Assembly: GCA_945482995.1 (NCBI GenBank)
Contig: CALYRM010000010.1
Coordinates: 1-39,933 of the forward strand
Direction: 5' to 3'
DNA length: 39,933 nt
DNA from: an uncultured Clostridia bacterium
GTDB lineage: Bacteria; Bacillota; Clostridia; Christensenellales; CAG-1252
Part shown: piece after piece, positions 1-8,006 of the stretch
Numbering within the stretch: the first letter of the stretch is position 1
Layout of the letters: each line of letters begins with the position of its first letter
Translations under genes and position numbers: made by a program
The notes under the pieces: model-generated
What the model was told of the DNA's origin: nothing
The model's input: only the letters and a program-made list of their open reading frames with translations
Database searches by the model: none

Positions 1-10
1 TGTGCTTGTA

Positions 11-78
11 TAGAGATGTCTCCACTGCGGTCGACATGACAATTCGGATGAGATTTCTCGACTGTGCTTGAGAATGAC
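11..78 (+). repeat. Two copies of the covarying hairpin repeat
   Basis: Copy 1 has arms ATGTC (16-20) and GACAT (33-37) around a 12-nt loop. Copy 2 has ATTTCTC (53-59) and GAGAAT (70-75), pairing with one bulged T. Both are preceded by GAG or AGAG and followed by GAC(A/G). Copy 1 is almost identical to the copy at 1431-1452. They belong to the intergenic repeat family described in the findings. Confidence 0.75.
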
Positions 79-92
79 GAACATACAAATCA

Positions 93-180
93 CGCAGTCC
101 ACAACCCGCCTAAAAGGCGGATTTCATCTATCCACTTTTTGACAGCAAACGCTATCAAACCTTGCTCGGAATGACATTAT
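93..180 (-). repeat. Fragment of mini-hairpin (TGAAAT) array plus half hairpin repeat
   Basis: Read on the minus strand, this has the TGAAAT spacer (complement of 121-126), a CCGCC/GGCGG hairpin (106-110 with 116-120) and then the terminal motif GGGTTGTGGACTG. That matches the end of the array at 21225-21340. The bases at 161-177 look like the 3' half of a hairpin repeat, with no recognisable 5' arm. Confidence 0.55.
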
Positions 181-202
181 GGGCAATATAACGCTTGTGT
201 GT

Positions 203-1153
203 TTAATTCTTTGGATTGGTTGAAGTTAGTACTTTTTTGATAAAACCCTTTTCAAGCATTTCTTCTTCGCTCATATAGGGCGGTATATAGTTTTCGCTTT
301 CTCTTTCTTCATAAACTAAGCCTACTTTTTCACAAGCAAGCTTTAAAAGATTTTTTGCCTGTTTAAACGTACGCTGTCCTTGTATTTTTAAACCGACTTC
401 GATTCCCTCATATTTTTTGTCGTCGGTTACTTGGCAATTAGTACCCTCGGGAACTTCATCGGGGGTTAGCGCAACATATTGCCACAATGATTTGCCTCTA
501 ATTACAAATCTTGCAAGTAGTATCCTTGTTTTGTAAATTGAATCGTATTGCCAACTTGTGCGGCATCTTGTGCCTACGTAACTTAATACATAGTTTTTTA
601 ATTCGGAATAATAGTTTTGAGTTTCTTCACTCACAAGCAACAGTTTTGATAGAAAACTTCTTATAGTAGTTTCAGGAACGGTAACGTTCATATTACGGCT
701 TTGCACGTATTCTTGTTGTGGAGTTAAATCCATATTTCTCTCGCAAACCGCTGATGATAGATTAACGTCGTTTGGAGTACCTGCTACTGCATTTTGTACA
801 TTCTCAGTATCATTATTCCCACTTACTACTTTTGTATCAAATGACGGAGTATCGGTATTTTCGGTTTCGCATTGAGAATAATTTTCAACTTCCTTTTGAG
901 AATTATCAACCGACGTGACGTTAGACGCTTCTACGGCGATTTCATCTTCGCTAGCCACCCTATCGATAACGATGTTTTCTTCCTTTGTTTCAGCTACGCC
1001 TTGTTGATTAGCGTCAACACTCGCATTTATTTCGGAAACAACGCTATCTTTTGTCGCAACTTCATTATTTGATTTTTTGTTTTTTTTAGAAAACAAAGCC
1101 TTGAGATTTGCTAAAAACCTGCTAAAGCCCTTTGTTGTATTATTTTCTTTCAT
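203..1153 (-). CDS. Hypothetical protein with acidic linker and a conserved C-terminal domain
   Basis: I cannot name this 316-residue protein. Residues 1-30 are basic (KKNKK). Residues about 30-155 are a low-complexity, Asn/Glu/Val-rich, probably disordered stretch. Residues about 160-285 form the only folded-looking part, with RSFLSKLLL, YYSELKNYVLSY, RTSWQYDSI, ARFVIRGKSLWQYVAL and a Lys-rich QGQRTFKQAKNLL segment. From memory, this pattern (YSELKN, SW, RGKxLxxYxAL, KxxxxxKxAxxLI) recurs in uncharacterised Firmicutes proteins; that is recollection, not a search. There is no signal peptide or membrane segment. The start is supported by AGAGGAA about 8 nt upstream. It is transcribed alone, and I see no convincing promoter in the AT-rich leader. 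Confidence 0.75.
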   Translation of the reverse strand: MKENNTTKGFSRFLANLKALFSKKNKKSNNEVATKDSVVSEINASVDANQQGVAETKEENIVIDRVASEDEIAVEASNVTSVDNSQKEVENYSQCETENTDTPSFDTKVVSGNNDTENVQNAVAGTPNDVNLSSAVCERNMDLTPQQEYVQSRNMNVTVPETTIRSFLSKLLLVSEETQNYYSELKNYVLSYVGTRCRTSWQYDSIYKTRILLARFVIRGKSLWQYVALTPDEVPEGTNCQVTDDKKYEGIEVGLKIQGQRTFKQAKNLLKLACEKVGLVYEERESENYIPPYMSEEEMLEKGFIKKVLTSTNPKN

Positions 1154-1470
1154 TTAGGATTCCTCTTTGTTGTATTTAACCGATAAATTTTTGTTTTAAA
1201 TCATATATGTATACTTAAAACGTTATTATTTTATTATGATAACATTAAAAAATTTAAAATACAAACTATTTTTAACATATTTTTAACAATTTTTGCAAAA
1301 ATAGAAAATTTTAATGAAAAATGATAACATATATTAGTTAAACGAAAGCACAAGGCTAATGCCTTGTGCAATGTGAAATTGGTATTCGAGCTTTTTGTAG
1401 GCTCCGCCAAAAGTCTGTGCTAGTATAGAGATGTCTCCACTGCGGTCGACATGACAATATGGACACGCAG
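1154..1470. other. Intergenic region: AT-rich leader plus composite repeat
   Basis: The part next to the hypothetical gene (1154-1345) is extremely AT-rich, with repeated ATGATAACAT (near 1236 and 1322) and two TTTTTAACA motifs near 1270. The rest is a composite repeat in three parts. First is a hairpin GCACAAGGC/GCCTTGTGC (1348-1369) followed by AATGTGAAATTGG. Next is a CCGCCAAAAGTCTGTGCT module. Last is the covarying hairpin ATGTC (1431-1435)/GACAT (1448-1452). The first hairpin, read on the minus strand, is followed by TTTCGTTT and might weakly terminate the 1471-2754 gene. Confidence 0.6.
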
Positions 1471-2754
1471 TTATTGAGCTTGCGTTAAATAATCTTTTAT
1501 GCTGTGTTCAATATCCGATAAAAAGAAATTTATTATTTCCGAGTCCTTATCGTTGCATCTAACAGCCACGGTAAGCGTCAAATTACCCTTGCAAGAGGTC
1601 ATTGCTAATTGCATATAGGGCTTATATTTAGTTGCGCCGGTCACAAAAGCGTCAAGTAGCTCGGTATCAACCAAGGTGTATAACTCTTCTTTAATTTCAC
1701 CTACGTTACTCATACCCATAAGTGGGTTAGTGTAGCCTATTTTGATTGCAATTTCACTTATGAAGTGCGGAAATATGGTATATGCAAGATTCAAGAGCGG
1801 CAAGCCATATAAACCTAGGTACTTGTCCTTTTTATTCTTTGCTGTCGATAGTTTTACCTTTTCAAGTGTTTCTAATAAGCTTTCCGACTTATTAGGAACA
1901 TCCACCAACATAAAACCTGTATGATTACAATATCCTCCATTTTCGCCGTTATCGGGTATATGTCTTCTCAAGTCAACCATACAGGGAATGGTTATCTTTG
2001 AACTTGGATCTATACCTAAATTATATAATGAATGTATATACAACCCTAAGAACAAATCGTTTAGCGTTGCAGCGTTTTCTTTTCCCTTTGCCTTTAACTG
2101 ACTAACCAATTCTTTGGGTAACCTGAGATAGTGAATTTTGTTTTTATCCTCTTTTGAAGATTTTGTCAAAGGAAATCTATTTTTATTTTCAACGGAACTG
2201 ATATTTTTGTATAATTTTTTTGTAACATTCTTGTCTTCGTCGTTAAATTTGTCGTAAACCTGTCTAAAATCACGCCTACCTGTACGATAAAGTATGGGTA
2301 CGTCCCCGCTTTTCTTTGCATTGTAGTTAGCGAACAACGTTGCTATTATTTTCTTTCCGTCGCCACCGTCAAAGCACATATGATTGAATAAAACGCAAAT
2401 CGCAGTTTGGCTATTAGAATTAACAACCAAAATTTTCATTTGCACGTTTGAATTTGCCTTTATTGTTTGCGTTAAAAATCTATCAACTTCATTTTGAATA
2501 TCCTCGCTCTCTATATAGAAAACTGCATCATCTATATCGTATTTTCTTACAACCCAATACGGCTTTATAAAATTATTGATATATGCTGAATGAAGAATGG
2601 GAACTTGTTCAAACATTTCGCCCACCGCTTCTTTGAAAACATTAAAATCAACGTTGCCTTTATAATAAAATGCCATATGTATCATTCTATCGTAATAATT
2701 TCTAAACAAATATTGCATTTTATCCCACATTTCGGCTTTTATATATTTTTGCAT
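1471..2754 (-). CDS. Stand-alone condensation-domain-like acyltransferase
   Basis: This 427-residue protein resembles the chloramphenicol-acetyltransferase/condensation superfamily (non-ribosomal peptide condensation domains, PapA and alcohol acetyltransferase types). The signature HxxxDG is visible as HMCFDG at residues 125-130, where the His is the expected catalytic base. Residues 24-65 look like the typical opening strand and helix. No adenylation or carrier domain is fused, and no peptide synthetase lies nearby, so the acyl donor and acceptor cannot be read from context. There is no signal peptide. AGGAAAG lies 6 nt before the ATG. The promoter at 2786-2814 is close to consensus with an extended -10, which suggests steady expression as a single-gene unit. 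The fold assignment is fairly secure; the substrate is unknown. Confidence 0.75.
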   Translation of the reverse strand: MQKYIKAEMWDKMQYLFRNYYDRMIHMAFYYKGNVDFNVFKEAVGEMFEQVPILHSAYINNFIKPYWVVRKYDIDDAVFYIESEDIQNEVDRFLTQTIKANSNVQMKILVVNSNSQTAICVLFNHMCFDGGDGKKIIATLFANYNAKKSGDVPILYRTGRRDFRQVYDKFNDEDKNVTKKLYKNISSVENKNRFPLTKSSKEDKNKIHYLRLPKELVSQLKAKGKENAATLNDLFLGLYIHSLYNLGIDPSSKITIPCMVDLRRHIPDNGENGGYCNHTGFMLVDVPNKSESLLETLEKVKLSTAKNKKDKYLGLYGLPLLNLAYTIFPHFISEIAIKIGYTNPLMGMSNVGEIKEELYTLVDTELLDAFVTGATKYKPYMQLAMTSCKGNLTLTVAVRCNDKDSEIINFFLSDIEHSIKDYLTQAQ

Positions 2755-2785
2755 CTTGAACTTTCCTATCTAGTTTGGTATAATT

Positions 2786-2814
2786 ATTATATCAAAGAAA
2801 AAGAAAAAAGACAA
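2786..2814 (-). promoter_or_regulatory. Sigma-A promoter of the condensation-like gene
   Basis: On the minus strand there is -35 TTGTCT (2809-2814), a 17-bp spacer and -10 TATAAT (2786-2791), preceded by TGA as an extended -10. The spacer is an unusual pyrimidine tract made of TTTTTC units. Confidence 0.75.
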
Positions 2815-2841
2815 TGCATTTTAGAGTAGAAATACGTCCTT

Positions 2842-3000
2842 GTTAGTCATTTCGAGCGTAGTCAAAGGATGAGATTCTTCGACTTCGTTACACAACGCTT
2901 GAGAATGACAGTTACTCTATAGGTGAAATGATGAATTCGAATCCGTTACACAACGCTTGAGAATGACAGTTACGCTATGGGTGAAATTATGAATCGGAAT
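2842..3000 (+). repeat. Hairpin repeats with a 58-bp tandem duplication
   Basis: A complete hairpin copy has ATTCT (2874-2878) and AGAAT (2902-2906) around a longer loop that contains CGTT/AACG. Its 3' half and following DNA are duplicated in tandem (2886-2943 and 2944-3000), beginning CGTTACACAACGC, with a few substitutions. A degenerate, oppositely oriented copy precedes it near 2847-2870. The block ends about 40 bp before the DUF2804 gene. Confidence 0.7.
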
Positions 3001-3038
3001 ATAAATGTTAGATAAAATTTTGCAAAAGGAGACGTGCT

Positions 3039-4079
3039 ATGAATAAACAAATTGAAATTACAGAAAGAACAAATCTTCTTGATGACTCAGGCAACGTGAA
3101 CGCTGTCGGTTGGTGTAGGCACTGCTTAGTTAATTACAACAAGGAAAAAATCCCGGAAAAGTTGAGGATTCGCAAAAAGGAATGGGATTTTTATCAAATT
3201 TCCAACGGTACATATATGGTGCAAATTAATTTTGCGAATATTTCCATTGGGGCAGCCGCAACCTTTACTATGCTAAATCTCACCAACGGCGAAAAATATG
3301 ACGCATTCTATATTATTCCGTTTACAAAAAATAGATATGAGTTGACGTCTAAAAATGCAGAAGATCCCTCGATTTTTGAGTTTAAAAAGGGAAATACAAG
3401 ATTATATTTTGAAATCAAAAAGGATTGCCGTATTCTTGAATTCCAAGGAAAATCTAAAGGGAAATATATTGACGCACACTTTGAATGTGAGCATTTAGAA
3501 AACAACGAATCAATTACAATAGTTACTCCTTTTGATATGGCGAAAAATAGATTTTTCTTGACTACAAAATATAACTGTATGCCAACCTCGGGATTTGTCA
3601 AACTCGACAATGAGTTCATTTCCTTTGATAAAAAGAATACATATACAGTTTTGGATTGGGGTCGTGGAGTATGGCCGCATAAAAACTATTGGTACTGGGG
3701 CAACGGAGCAACGGTTATTGACGGCAAAATATTTGGTTTTGAAATCACTTGGGGTATAGGCAATACCGAATCTGCAACCGAAACCTGCATATTCTATGAC
3801 GGCGTTGCACACAAGGTTGGAAGAGTATATCTTGAAAAAGAGCCTAAGGTATCCGGATATATGAACGATTGGATTTTCCGCTCGGACGACAACAGATTTA
3901 ACCTTACAATGAAGCCCTTTTACGATCATTCGAGCGGGGCGTTGGTTTTGGATTTAATTGGAATGAAAACGCATCAAGTTCACGGTTTATTCTCCGGCAC
4001 CGTAACCTTAGACGATGGCAGAGTACTAACGATCAAGGATATGTACGCATTCTGTGAATACGTTGAAAACCTATGGTAA
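3039..4079 (+). CDS. DUF2804 family protein
   Basis: The 346-residue protein matches my recollection of the DUF2804 family. The characteristic core is DWGRGVWPHKNYWYWG near residues 206-221, followed by GFEITWGIGNTESATE. The fold is predicted to be beta-rich and lipocalin or tocopherol-cyclase-like; the biochemical function is unknown. It is soluble, with no signal peptide or membrane segment. The length is normal for the family and the ends look intact. The start is set by AAGGAG about 8 nt before the ATG. It is a single-gene unit pointing away from the condensation-like gene, with repeats between them. I see no clear -35/-10 upstream and no GC-rich terminator downstream. Confidence 0.8.
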   Translation: MNKQIEITERTNLLDDSGNVNAVGWCRHCLVNYNKEKIPEKLRIRKKEWDFYQISNGTYMVQINFANISIGAAATFTMLNLTNGEKYDAFYIIPFTKNRYELTSKNAEDPSIFEFKKGNTRLYFEIKKDCRILEFQGKSKGKYIDAHFECEHLENNESITIVTPFDMAKNRFFLTTKYNCMPTSGFVKLDNEFISFDKKNTYTVLDWGRGVWPHKNYWYWGNGATVIDGKIFGFEITWGIGNTESATETCIFYDGVAHKVGRVYLEKEPKVSGYMNDWIFRSDDNRFNLTMKPFYDHSSGALVLDLIGMKTHQVHGLFSGTVTLDDGRVLTIKDMYAFCEYVENLW

Positions 4080-4373
4080 TTAGTAGGATAGCGTTGACCA
4101 TTCTACAATGAAATTTGTCATAAATGGCAAGTAAAATCTATTTTGGATGAAATTCTCCTTTCAGTCGAGTTATGGATTTTTTTTGATTTTATCGTATAGT
4201 GCATTGCAAACTTGTTACCTATCAACCCAATCATCCACAATTAGCTTAGCTATTCATTCTAATATTGAATAGATTCTTCGACGTTGCTCAGAATGACATT
4301 ATAGATTTGATTCTTCGACTACGCTTCCAGAATGTCGTTATGGATTGCACATTGTACATTGCATATTGAGCAT
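4080..4373. repeat. Intergenic repeats: decayed mini-hairpin array and two covarying hairpins
   Basis: 4105-4172 is a degenerate copy of the mini-hairpin array seen at 21225-21340. TGAAAT, TAAAAT and TGAAAT fall at 4109, 4132 and 4148, the same 23- and 16-bp steps as there, and the array ends in TTATGGA. Two hairpin repeats follow: ATTCT (4273-4277)/AGAAT (4290-4294) and ATTCT (4310-4314)/AGAAT (4329-4333). Next comes the TGCAATGTGCAAT-type module in reverse orientation (4344-4368). No gene is visible here. Confidence 0.65.
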
Positions 4374-4407
4374 AAAAAAATAACCATTCCTTTAACGGAT
4401 GGTTATT
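4374..4407 (-). terminator. Terminator of the FAD oxidoreductase operon
   Basis: On the minus strand there is an 11-bp stem, GGATGGTTATT with AATAACCATTCC (one bulge), and then seven T residues. The stem begins at the last base of the DUF1667 stop codon. Confidence 0.85.
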
Positions 4408-4754
4408 TATTTTATGCGTCTCGTCATATCCATTGTGGATATAAGGTTAATATCGTCGTAAATGTTTTCATAGACAACTTCACCAACTTTTAGTGGCGTA
4501 GTTACGATAATCGTATCTATGATTTTCATTATGTCGTTTAGTTTATCCTTGGGTACGCATTTGTCGGTTTTGACAGGGAGTACGGGGAGTGCAGAAAAAG
4601 AGGTTTTTACAGTTGTCGTCAACATTATTGTTGGGTTCTCAAACTCGCTTATAGCAAAGCGCTCACCCCTTGAACACATTGCGCCGACAGTATTTTTATT
4701 TTCGTTTACTTCTATTTCACAGCCATTCAGGCACATCGTACAAATAATATTCAT
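4407..4754 (-). CDS. DUF1667 family small cysteine protein
   Basis: The 115-residue protein starts with a CxxCxxxC pattern (residues 5, 8 and 12) and another Cys in GAMCSRG, as expected for a bound metal or iron-sulfur cluster. DUF1667 proteins are typically encoded directly after two FAD-dependent oxidoreductases of the glycerol-3-phosphate dehydrogenase (GlpA/GlpB) type, as here. A small redox or electron-transfer subunit is the natural inference; direct function is unproven. It is the last gene of the operon, 1 bp after the preceding stop codon, with AGGAG before its ATG and a strong terminator at its stop. The length is near the family norm. Confidence 0.85.
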   Translation of the reverse strand: MNIICTMCLNGCEIEVNENKNTVGAMCSRGERFAISEFENPTIMLTTTVKTSFSALPVLPVKTDKCVPKDKLNDIMKIIDTIIVTTPLKVGEVVYENIYDDINLISTMDMTRRIK

Positions 4755-4755
4755 A

Positions 4756-5991
4756 TTAATTCTCTCCTACCGTAAATACCACTTCTTTATCTTCGACTGT
4801 CGCAAAGTCCACCATTACTCTTAGCAACCCCGAGGACGGAACGTTTTTATATTGCTTGCAAGTTATCAATTTACCATTATTATGAACTTTTAGCGTCATA
4901 TCCTTCATTTGTTTTGTGGTTTTGAAATAGCAAATTACTCGGTCATGCGTACGAGTTAAATCTATTTTTTGGGGTATTACATATAGGATATTGTCGCCTG
5001 CAATGTTTTCAACTTCGTTTGTTGGGTGATACTTGTATAGCGCAGCATTTTTACCTGCTGTTTCGCCTGTCTCGGAGACATAGTCCGCAAAATCGTTATT
5101 ATGCAAGGCGTTTCCGCACACAAATAAGCCGTCAACGCTTGTCATCATGGTTTGGTCAACCGCAGCGCTCAGTGTCTTTTCGTCAAGAGTCAACCCAAAA
5201 TTCTCGATAAGCCCGATTTCGGGTATTAAGCCAACCGACAAAATCACAGCGTCACACTCTACAATCGTTTTGCTTGCTTCGTCTATTTCACCATTTACAA
5301 CCTTTGCAATCTCTACCGATTCAACTCTGCCACGTCCAATTACCCTAGTTATGGTATGGTTTAGCATTAGCGGAATGTCATAATCATCCAAGCATTTTTT
5401 AACGTTTCGAGTAAGTCCTACTGGAGTTGATTCTTTTTCTAACACACACAACACCTTTGAGCCTTCTATCGTCAATCGTCTTGCCATAATCAAGCCAATA
5501 TCGCCGCTGCCCAAAACTACGCATTTCTTTGTTGGCATTTTACCCAAAACATTTACGTAATACTGGGTTTCGCCCGCTGTAAATATTCCCGACGGTCGAT
5601 CGCCCTGCAAAAAAAATTGCTTTGCAGTACGCTCTCTTGCTCCCGTAGATAAAATAACCGCATTTGCTCTAATAGTGTTTACACCCTTTGAATCAATGTA
5701 TTTTATCACAAAACTTGTGGATTTTTCTATACTCGTCACAAACGCTTTCGTGCGAATTTCAACGCCTAAACGCTCGGAATCTTCTATAAGCTTTTCAAGA
5801 TATTCGGGACCGGTTAGGTTTTCCCTAAACTTAATCAAACCAAAACCTTCGTGTATACACTGTTTGAGTATACCGCCTACATAGTTATCCTTTTCAAGAA
5901 TAAGCACGCTTTTGCCAAGTCGTCTGACTTCTATGGACGCAGACAAACCGCAAACTCCACCACCGATTATAACTACATCAAATTGTTCCAC
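4756..5991 (-). CDS. NAD(P)/FAD-dependent oxidoreductase, GlpB/NADH-oxidase-like
   Basis: The 411-residue flavoprotein has an N-terminal FAD-binding motif, VVIIGGGVCGLSAS, at residues 6-19. The GGILKQCIHEGFG signature at 39-51 is typical of the partner subunit in GlpA-GlpB-DUF1667 operons. A second nucleotide-binding motif, VVLGSGDIGLIMARRL, lies near 160-174 and should bind NAD(P)H. A late CGNALH motif is the usual flavin-contact segment. It probably passes electrons between the dehydrogenase subunit and NAD(P) or quinone; the direction is unknown. The start is a GTG codon at 5991, chosen because AAGGAG lies 8 nt upstream inside the preceding gene. It overlaps that gene by 19 bp, which indicates translational coupling. 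Confidence 0.85.
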   Translation of the reverse strand: MEQFDVVIIGGGVCGLSASIEVRRLGKSVLILEKDNYVGGILKQCIHEGFGLIKFRENLTGPEYLEKLIEDSERLGVEIRTKAFVTSIEKSTSFVIKYIDSKGVNTIRANAVILSTGARERTAKQFFLQGDRPSGIFTAGETQYYVNVLGKMPTKKCVVLGSGDIGLIMARRLTIEGSKVLCVLEKESTPVGLTRNVKKCLDDYDIPLMLNHTITRVIGRGRVESVEIAKVVNGEIDEASKTIVECDAVILSVGLIPEIGLIENFGLTLDEKTLSAAVDQTMMTSVDGLFVCGNALHNNDFADYVSETGETAGKNAALYKYHPTNEVENIAGDNILYVIPQKIDLTRTHDRVICYFKTTKQMKDMTLKVHNNGKLITCKQYKNVPSSGLLRVMVDFATVEDKEVVFTVGEN

Positions 5992-7697
5992 TTGTTATCT
6001 CCTTTTGTGCTTCCGTACACTATCGGGCTGTTTTCGCTCGATTTATTGATGTGTTCAATCGGTATGCCTGTTGTTTTTGATATTATATCAGCAACGATTG
6101 GCGCACAGTGTCCGCCTTGACAACGCCCCATACCTGAGCGCACTCTTCTATTTACGGCGTCAACGGTCGTCGCAGGTATTACCCCTGTCACAGCCTCGAT
6201 TATCTCGCCTTTGCTGACCTCTTCGCAGCCACATACAATGGTACCATAATCGGGATTGTTCTTTATGAACTTCGTGCGTTCTTCGTCGCTCATTTGTTTA
6301 ATCTTAGTAATTCCCTTGCGGTATGGGTTAAAGTTAAAGTTTTCTTTTGCACCGCCAAGCATTTCAATGCTCCACTCGCAAACTTCCTCTGCAATTGCAG
6401 GGGACGCCGTCAAACCGGGCTGTTGCGTTGCACCAATTTCAATAATGTTTTTGGTGAAAAGACCTCTACGAACAACAAAATCTTCTTCGTAGCTGCTCGC
6501 TCTTATTCCCGAAAAATAAGTGATGACGTCTTTTTTCTTGATACTCTCGGAAAGCGTTTTTTGAGCGTCAAACAATTCGTCAACCGTTTTCATATCAGTG
6601 CTATAATCTTCTCTATAAGGAGTTTCTTCATTGGATTGTCCAATCAAGGTATTTCCGTATATCGTATGGAAAACGCCACCGCCACGCGAATGAACCAAAC
6701 TATTATTGTCCTTTTTCAAATAGTCGGACTTGTTCATTGAGGTTGTAACAACCTTATTATTTTTCTTGTCAAGAATAAGTATAGTTCCCTTTCTTGGGTG
6801 AATTGTAAAAGTTCTATCCCCTGCCATTTCGGCGATTTTATCACTAAACACACCCGCAGCGTTGATCACTAATTTTGGATAAACCATTCCCCTATTTGTT
6901 TCTACGCTTTCGATGTGAGCGTCCTTTATAAGCATACCTTCAACTATGGTATTTAACGACAATTCAACGCCGTTATCGACGGCATTTTCAGCAAGCGCTA
7001 GGGTGTATTGATAGGGACAAATTTCGCCGCCCGTTTTTAAATAAAATGCACCTCTATTCCATTTTGGCGCAGTGGGCAACATTTTTAGCAGTTTTCTACG
7101 GCTCAAATATTCGGCTTCTGAATCTAAGGCTTTGGCTTGCACCTTTAGTTTTGGTATTAAGAAACGCTCCCTTGAACTTGAAAATATTATTAGCCTGCCG
7201 GTATGTTTGTAGTCAATGGAAAGTTCCTCGGCAATTCTATCAAACATATCTCTACCTTTTAGGCTGTAGCGATATTTCAATTGATTGGGTTTCAAATCAA
7301 GGTTTACCCTGATGTCGCCGTCGTTTCTTGCAGATTGCCCCAATCCGACGTCGTTTTCTTTGTCAACCATAAGAACGGAGACGTCATATCTTGACAATTC
7401 TCTTGCTACTGCACAGCCTATTGCGCCTGTGCCTATTATCATTACGTCAAAATGCTTGCCGTCAAGGTGAAAATCTCTAAGGCGTGGTTTGTGGTGTTGT
7501 TCAACAAAACCTTTAAGCTGAATATCGTTGATTACGCCTTTGGATTTATCGGTAACTGCCATTTTGCCTATCTTGACGATTTCGTCCCACGTGTCGACCT
7601 CGCCCGACATACGCACACAGCCACAATACTCCTCGACCGTCAGTTCGGGATATAGTTTTTTTATTCTTTTTATTACCGATTGAATTGATTTTCCCAT
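5973..7697 (-). CDS. GlpA/LhgO-like FAD dehydrogenase with N-terminal BON-like and C-terminal BFD [2Fe-2S] domains
   Basis: The 574-residue protein has three parts. Residues 1-65 resemble a BON domain (VRMSGEVDTWDEIVKIG...GVINDIQLKG). Residues 83-470 are a DAO-type FAD oxidoreductase with GTGAIGCAVARELSRY (89-104) and a late GATQQPGLTASPAIAEE motif, as in glycerol-3-phosphate dehydrogenase (GlpA) and L-2-hydroxyglutarate oxidase families. Residues 483-550 are a BFD-like [2Fe-2S] domain with Cys 489, 491, 526 and 531 (CxC...CxxxxC). Likely role: oxidising a 2-hydroxy acid or glycerol-3-phosphate and passing electrons to the next gene's product. No glycerol kinase or facilitator lies nearby, so the substrate is open. 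It is the first gene of the operon, with a consensus promoter 50 bp upstream. Confidence 0.82.
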   Translation of the reverse strand: MGKSIQSVIKRIKKLYPELTVEEYCGCVRMSGEVDTWDEIVKIGKMAVTDKSKGVINDIQLKGFVEQHHKPRLRDFHLDGKHFDVMIIGTGAIGCAVARELSRYDVSVLMVDKENDVGLGQSARNDGDIRVNLDLKPNQLKYRYSLKGRDMFDRIAEELSIDYKHTGRLIIFSSSRERFLIPKLKVQAKALDSEAEYLSRRKLLKMLPTAPKWNRGAFYLKTGGEICPYQYTLALAENAVDNGVELSLNTIVEGMLIKDAHIESVETNRGMVYPKLVINAAGVFSDKIAEMAGDRTFTIHPRKGTILILDKKNNKVVTTSMNKSDYLKKDNNSLVHSRGGGVFHTIYGNTLIGQSNEETPYREDYSTDMKTVDELFDAQKTLSESIKKKDVITYFSGIRASSYEEDFVVRRGLFTKNIIEIGATQQPGLTASPAIAEEVCEWSIEMLGGAKENFNFNPYRKGITKIKQMSDEERTKFIKNNPDYGTIVCGCEEVSKGEIIEAVTGVIPATTVDAVNRRVRSGMGRCQGGHCAPIVADIISKTTGIPIEHINKSSENSPIVYGSTKGDNKWNNLM

Positions 7698-7745
7698 TTA
7701 TTATAAACTCCATTAGGCGGAATTTTCACCTATAATACTAATTTA

Positions 7746-7774
7746 ATTATAATACGCTTTTTGCGTTAAGTCAA
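7746..7774 (-). promoter_or_regulatory. Sigma-A promoter of the FAD oxidoreductase operon
   Basis: On the minus strand there is -35 TTGACT (7769-7774), a 17-bp spacer and -10 TATAAT (7746-7751). This is a near-consensus promoter. Transcription would start about 40 nt before the first gene. Confidence 0.85.
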
Positions 7775-7777
7775 TTA

Positions 7778-7806
7778 TTGAATAGAACAGCATTTGGTAC
7801 TATAAT
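7778..7806 (+). promoter_or_regulatory. Sigma-A promoter of the aro operon
   Basis: -35 TTGAAT (7778-7783), a 17-bp spacer and -10 TATAAT (7801-7806). Its -35 lies only 3 bp from the -35 of the oppositely directed promoter. Confidence 0.75.
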
Positions 7807-8006
7807 ATGTTTTTTTGCGTTTTCACTTGATTTATAATAGTAAAACTATTTATAATATATTATAGTTTGAGTGAATAATACTTAAACATAATGTGCAATG
7901 TACAATTTTGGATATTTTGATTGTGTGGTACGAAAATTACATAATACGTATTTAGTGCTTGTATAAATATTTTTCAAAAAAAAAACGATATAAGGATAAA
8001 GTCAAT

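Larger units (their letters stand above)
7698..8006. other. Divergent promoter region and long AT-rich aro leader
   Basis: This gap holds two back-to-back promoters (listed separately) and, on the aro side, a leader of about 195 nt. The leader is very AT-rich, with an inverted repeat AAACTAT/ATAGTTT (7846-7871) and an ATGTGCAATGTACAATT repeat module (7890-7907). I looked for a T-box or other riboswitch and saw no convincing core. A second weak -10-like TATAAA lies near 7961. Confidence 0.6.

Noticed and set aside
2929-2950. tRNA-like GAATTCGAATCCG motif
   Set aside because: Only resembles a T-loop by chance; no cloverleaf can be formed, and the motif belongs to the 58-bp tandem repeat.
3510-3929. 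Reading frame of 139 codons on the minus strand within the DUF2804 gene
   Set aside because: It is the shadow of a clearly recognisable gene on the other strand and has no ribosome site or recognisable domain. The same applies to other long antisense frames inside known genes.
7807-8006. T-box or other riboswitch in the long aro leader (GTGGTAC near 7925)
   Set aside because: No T-box core, specifier stem or terminator/antiterminator pair is visible, and the region is very AT-rich.
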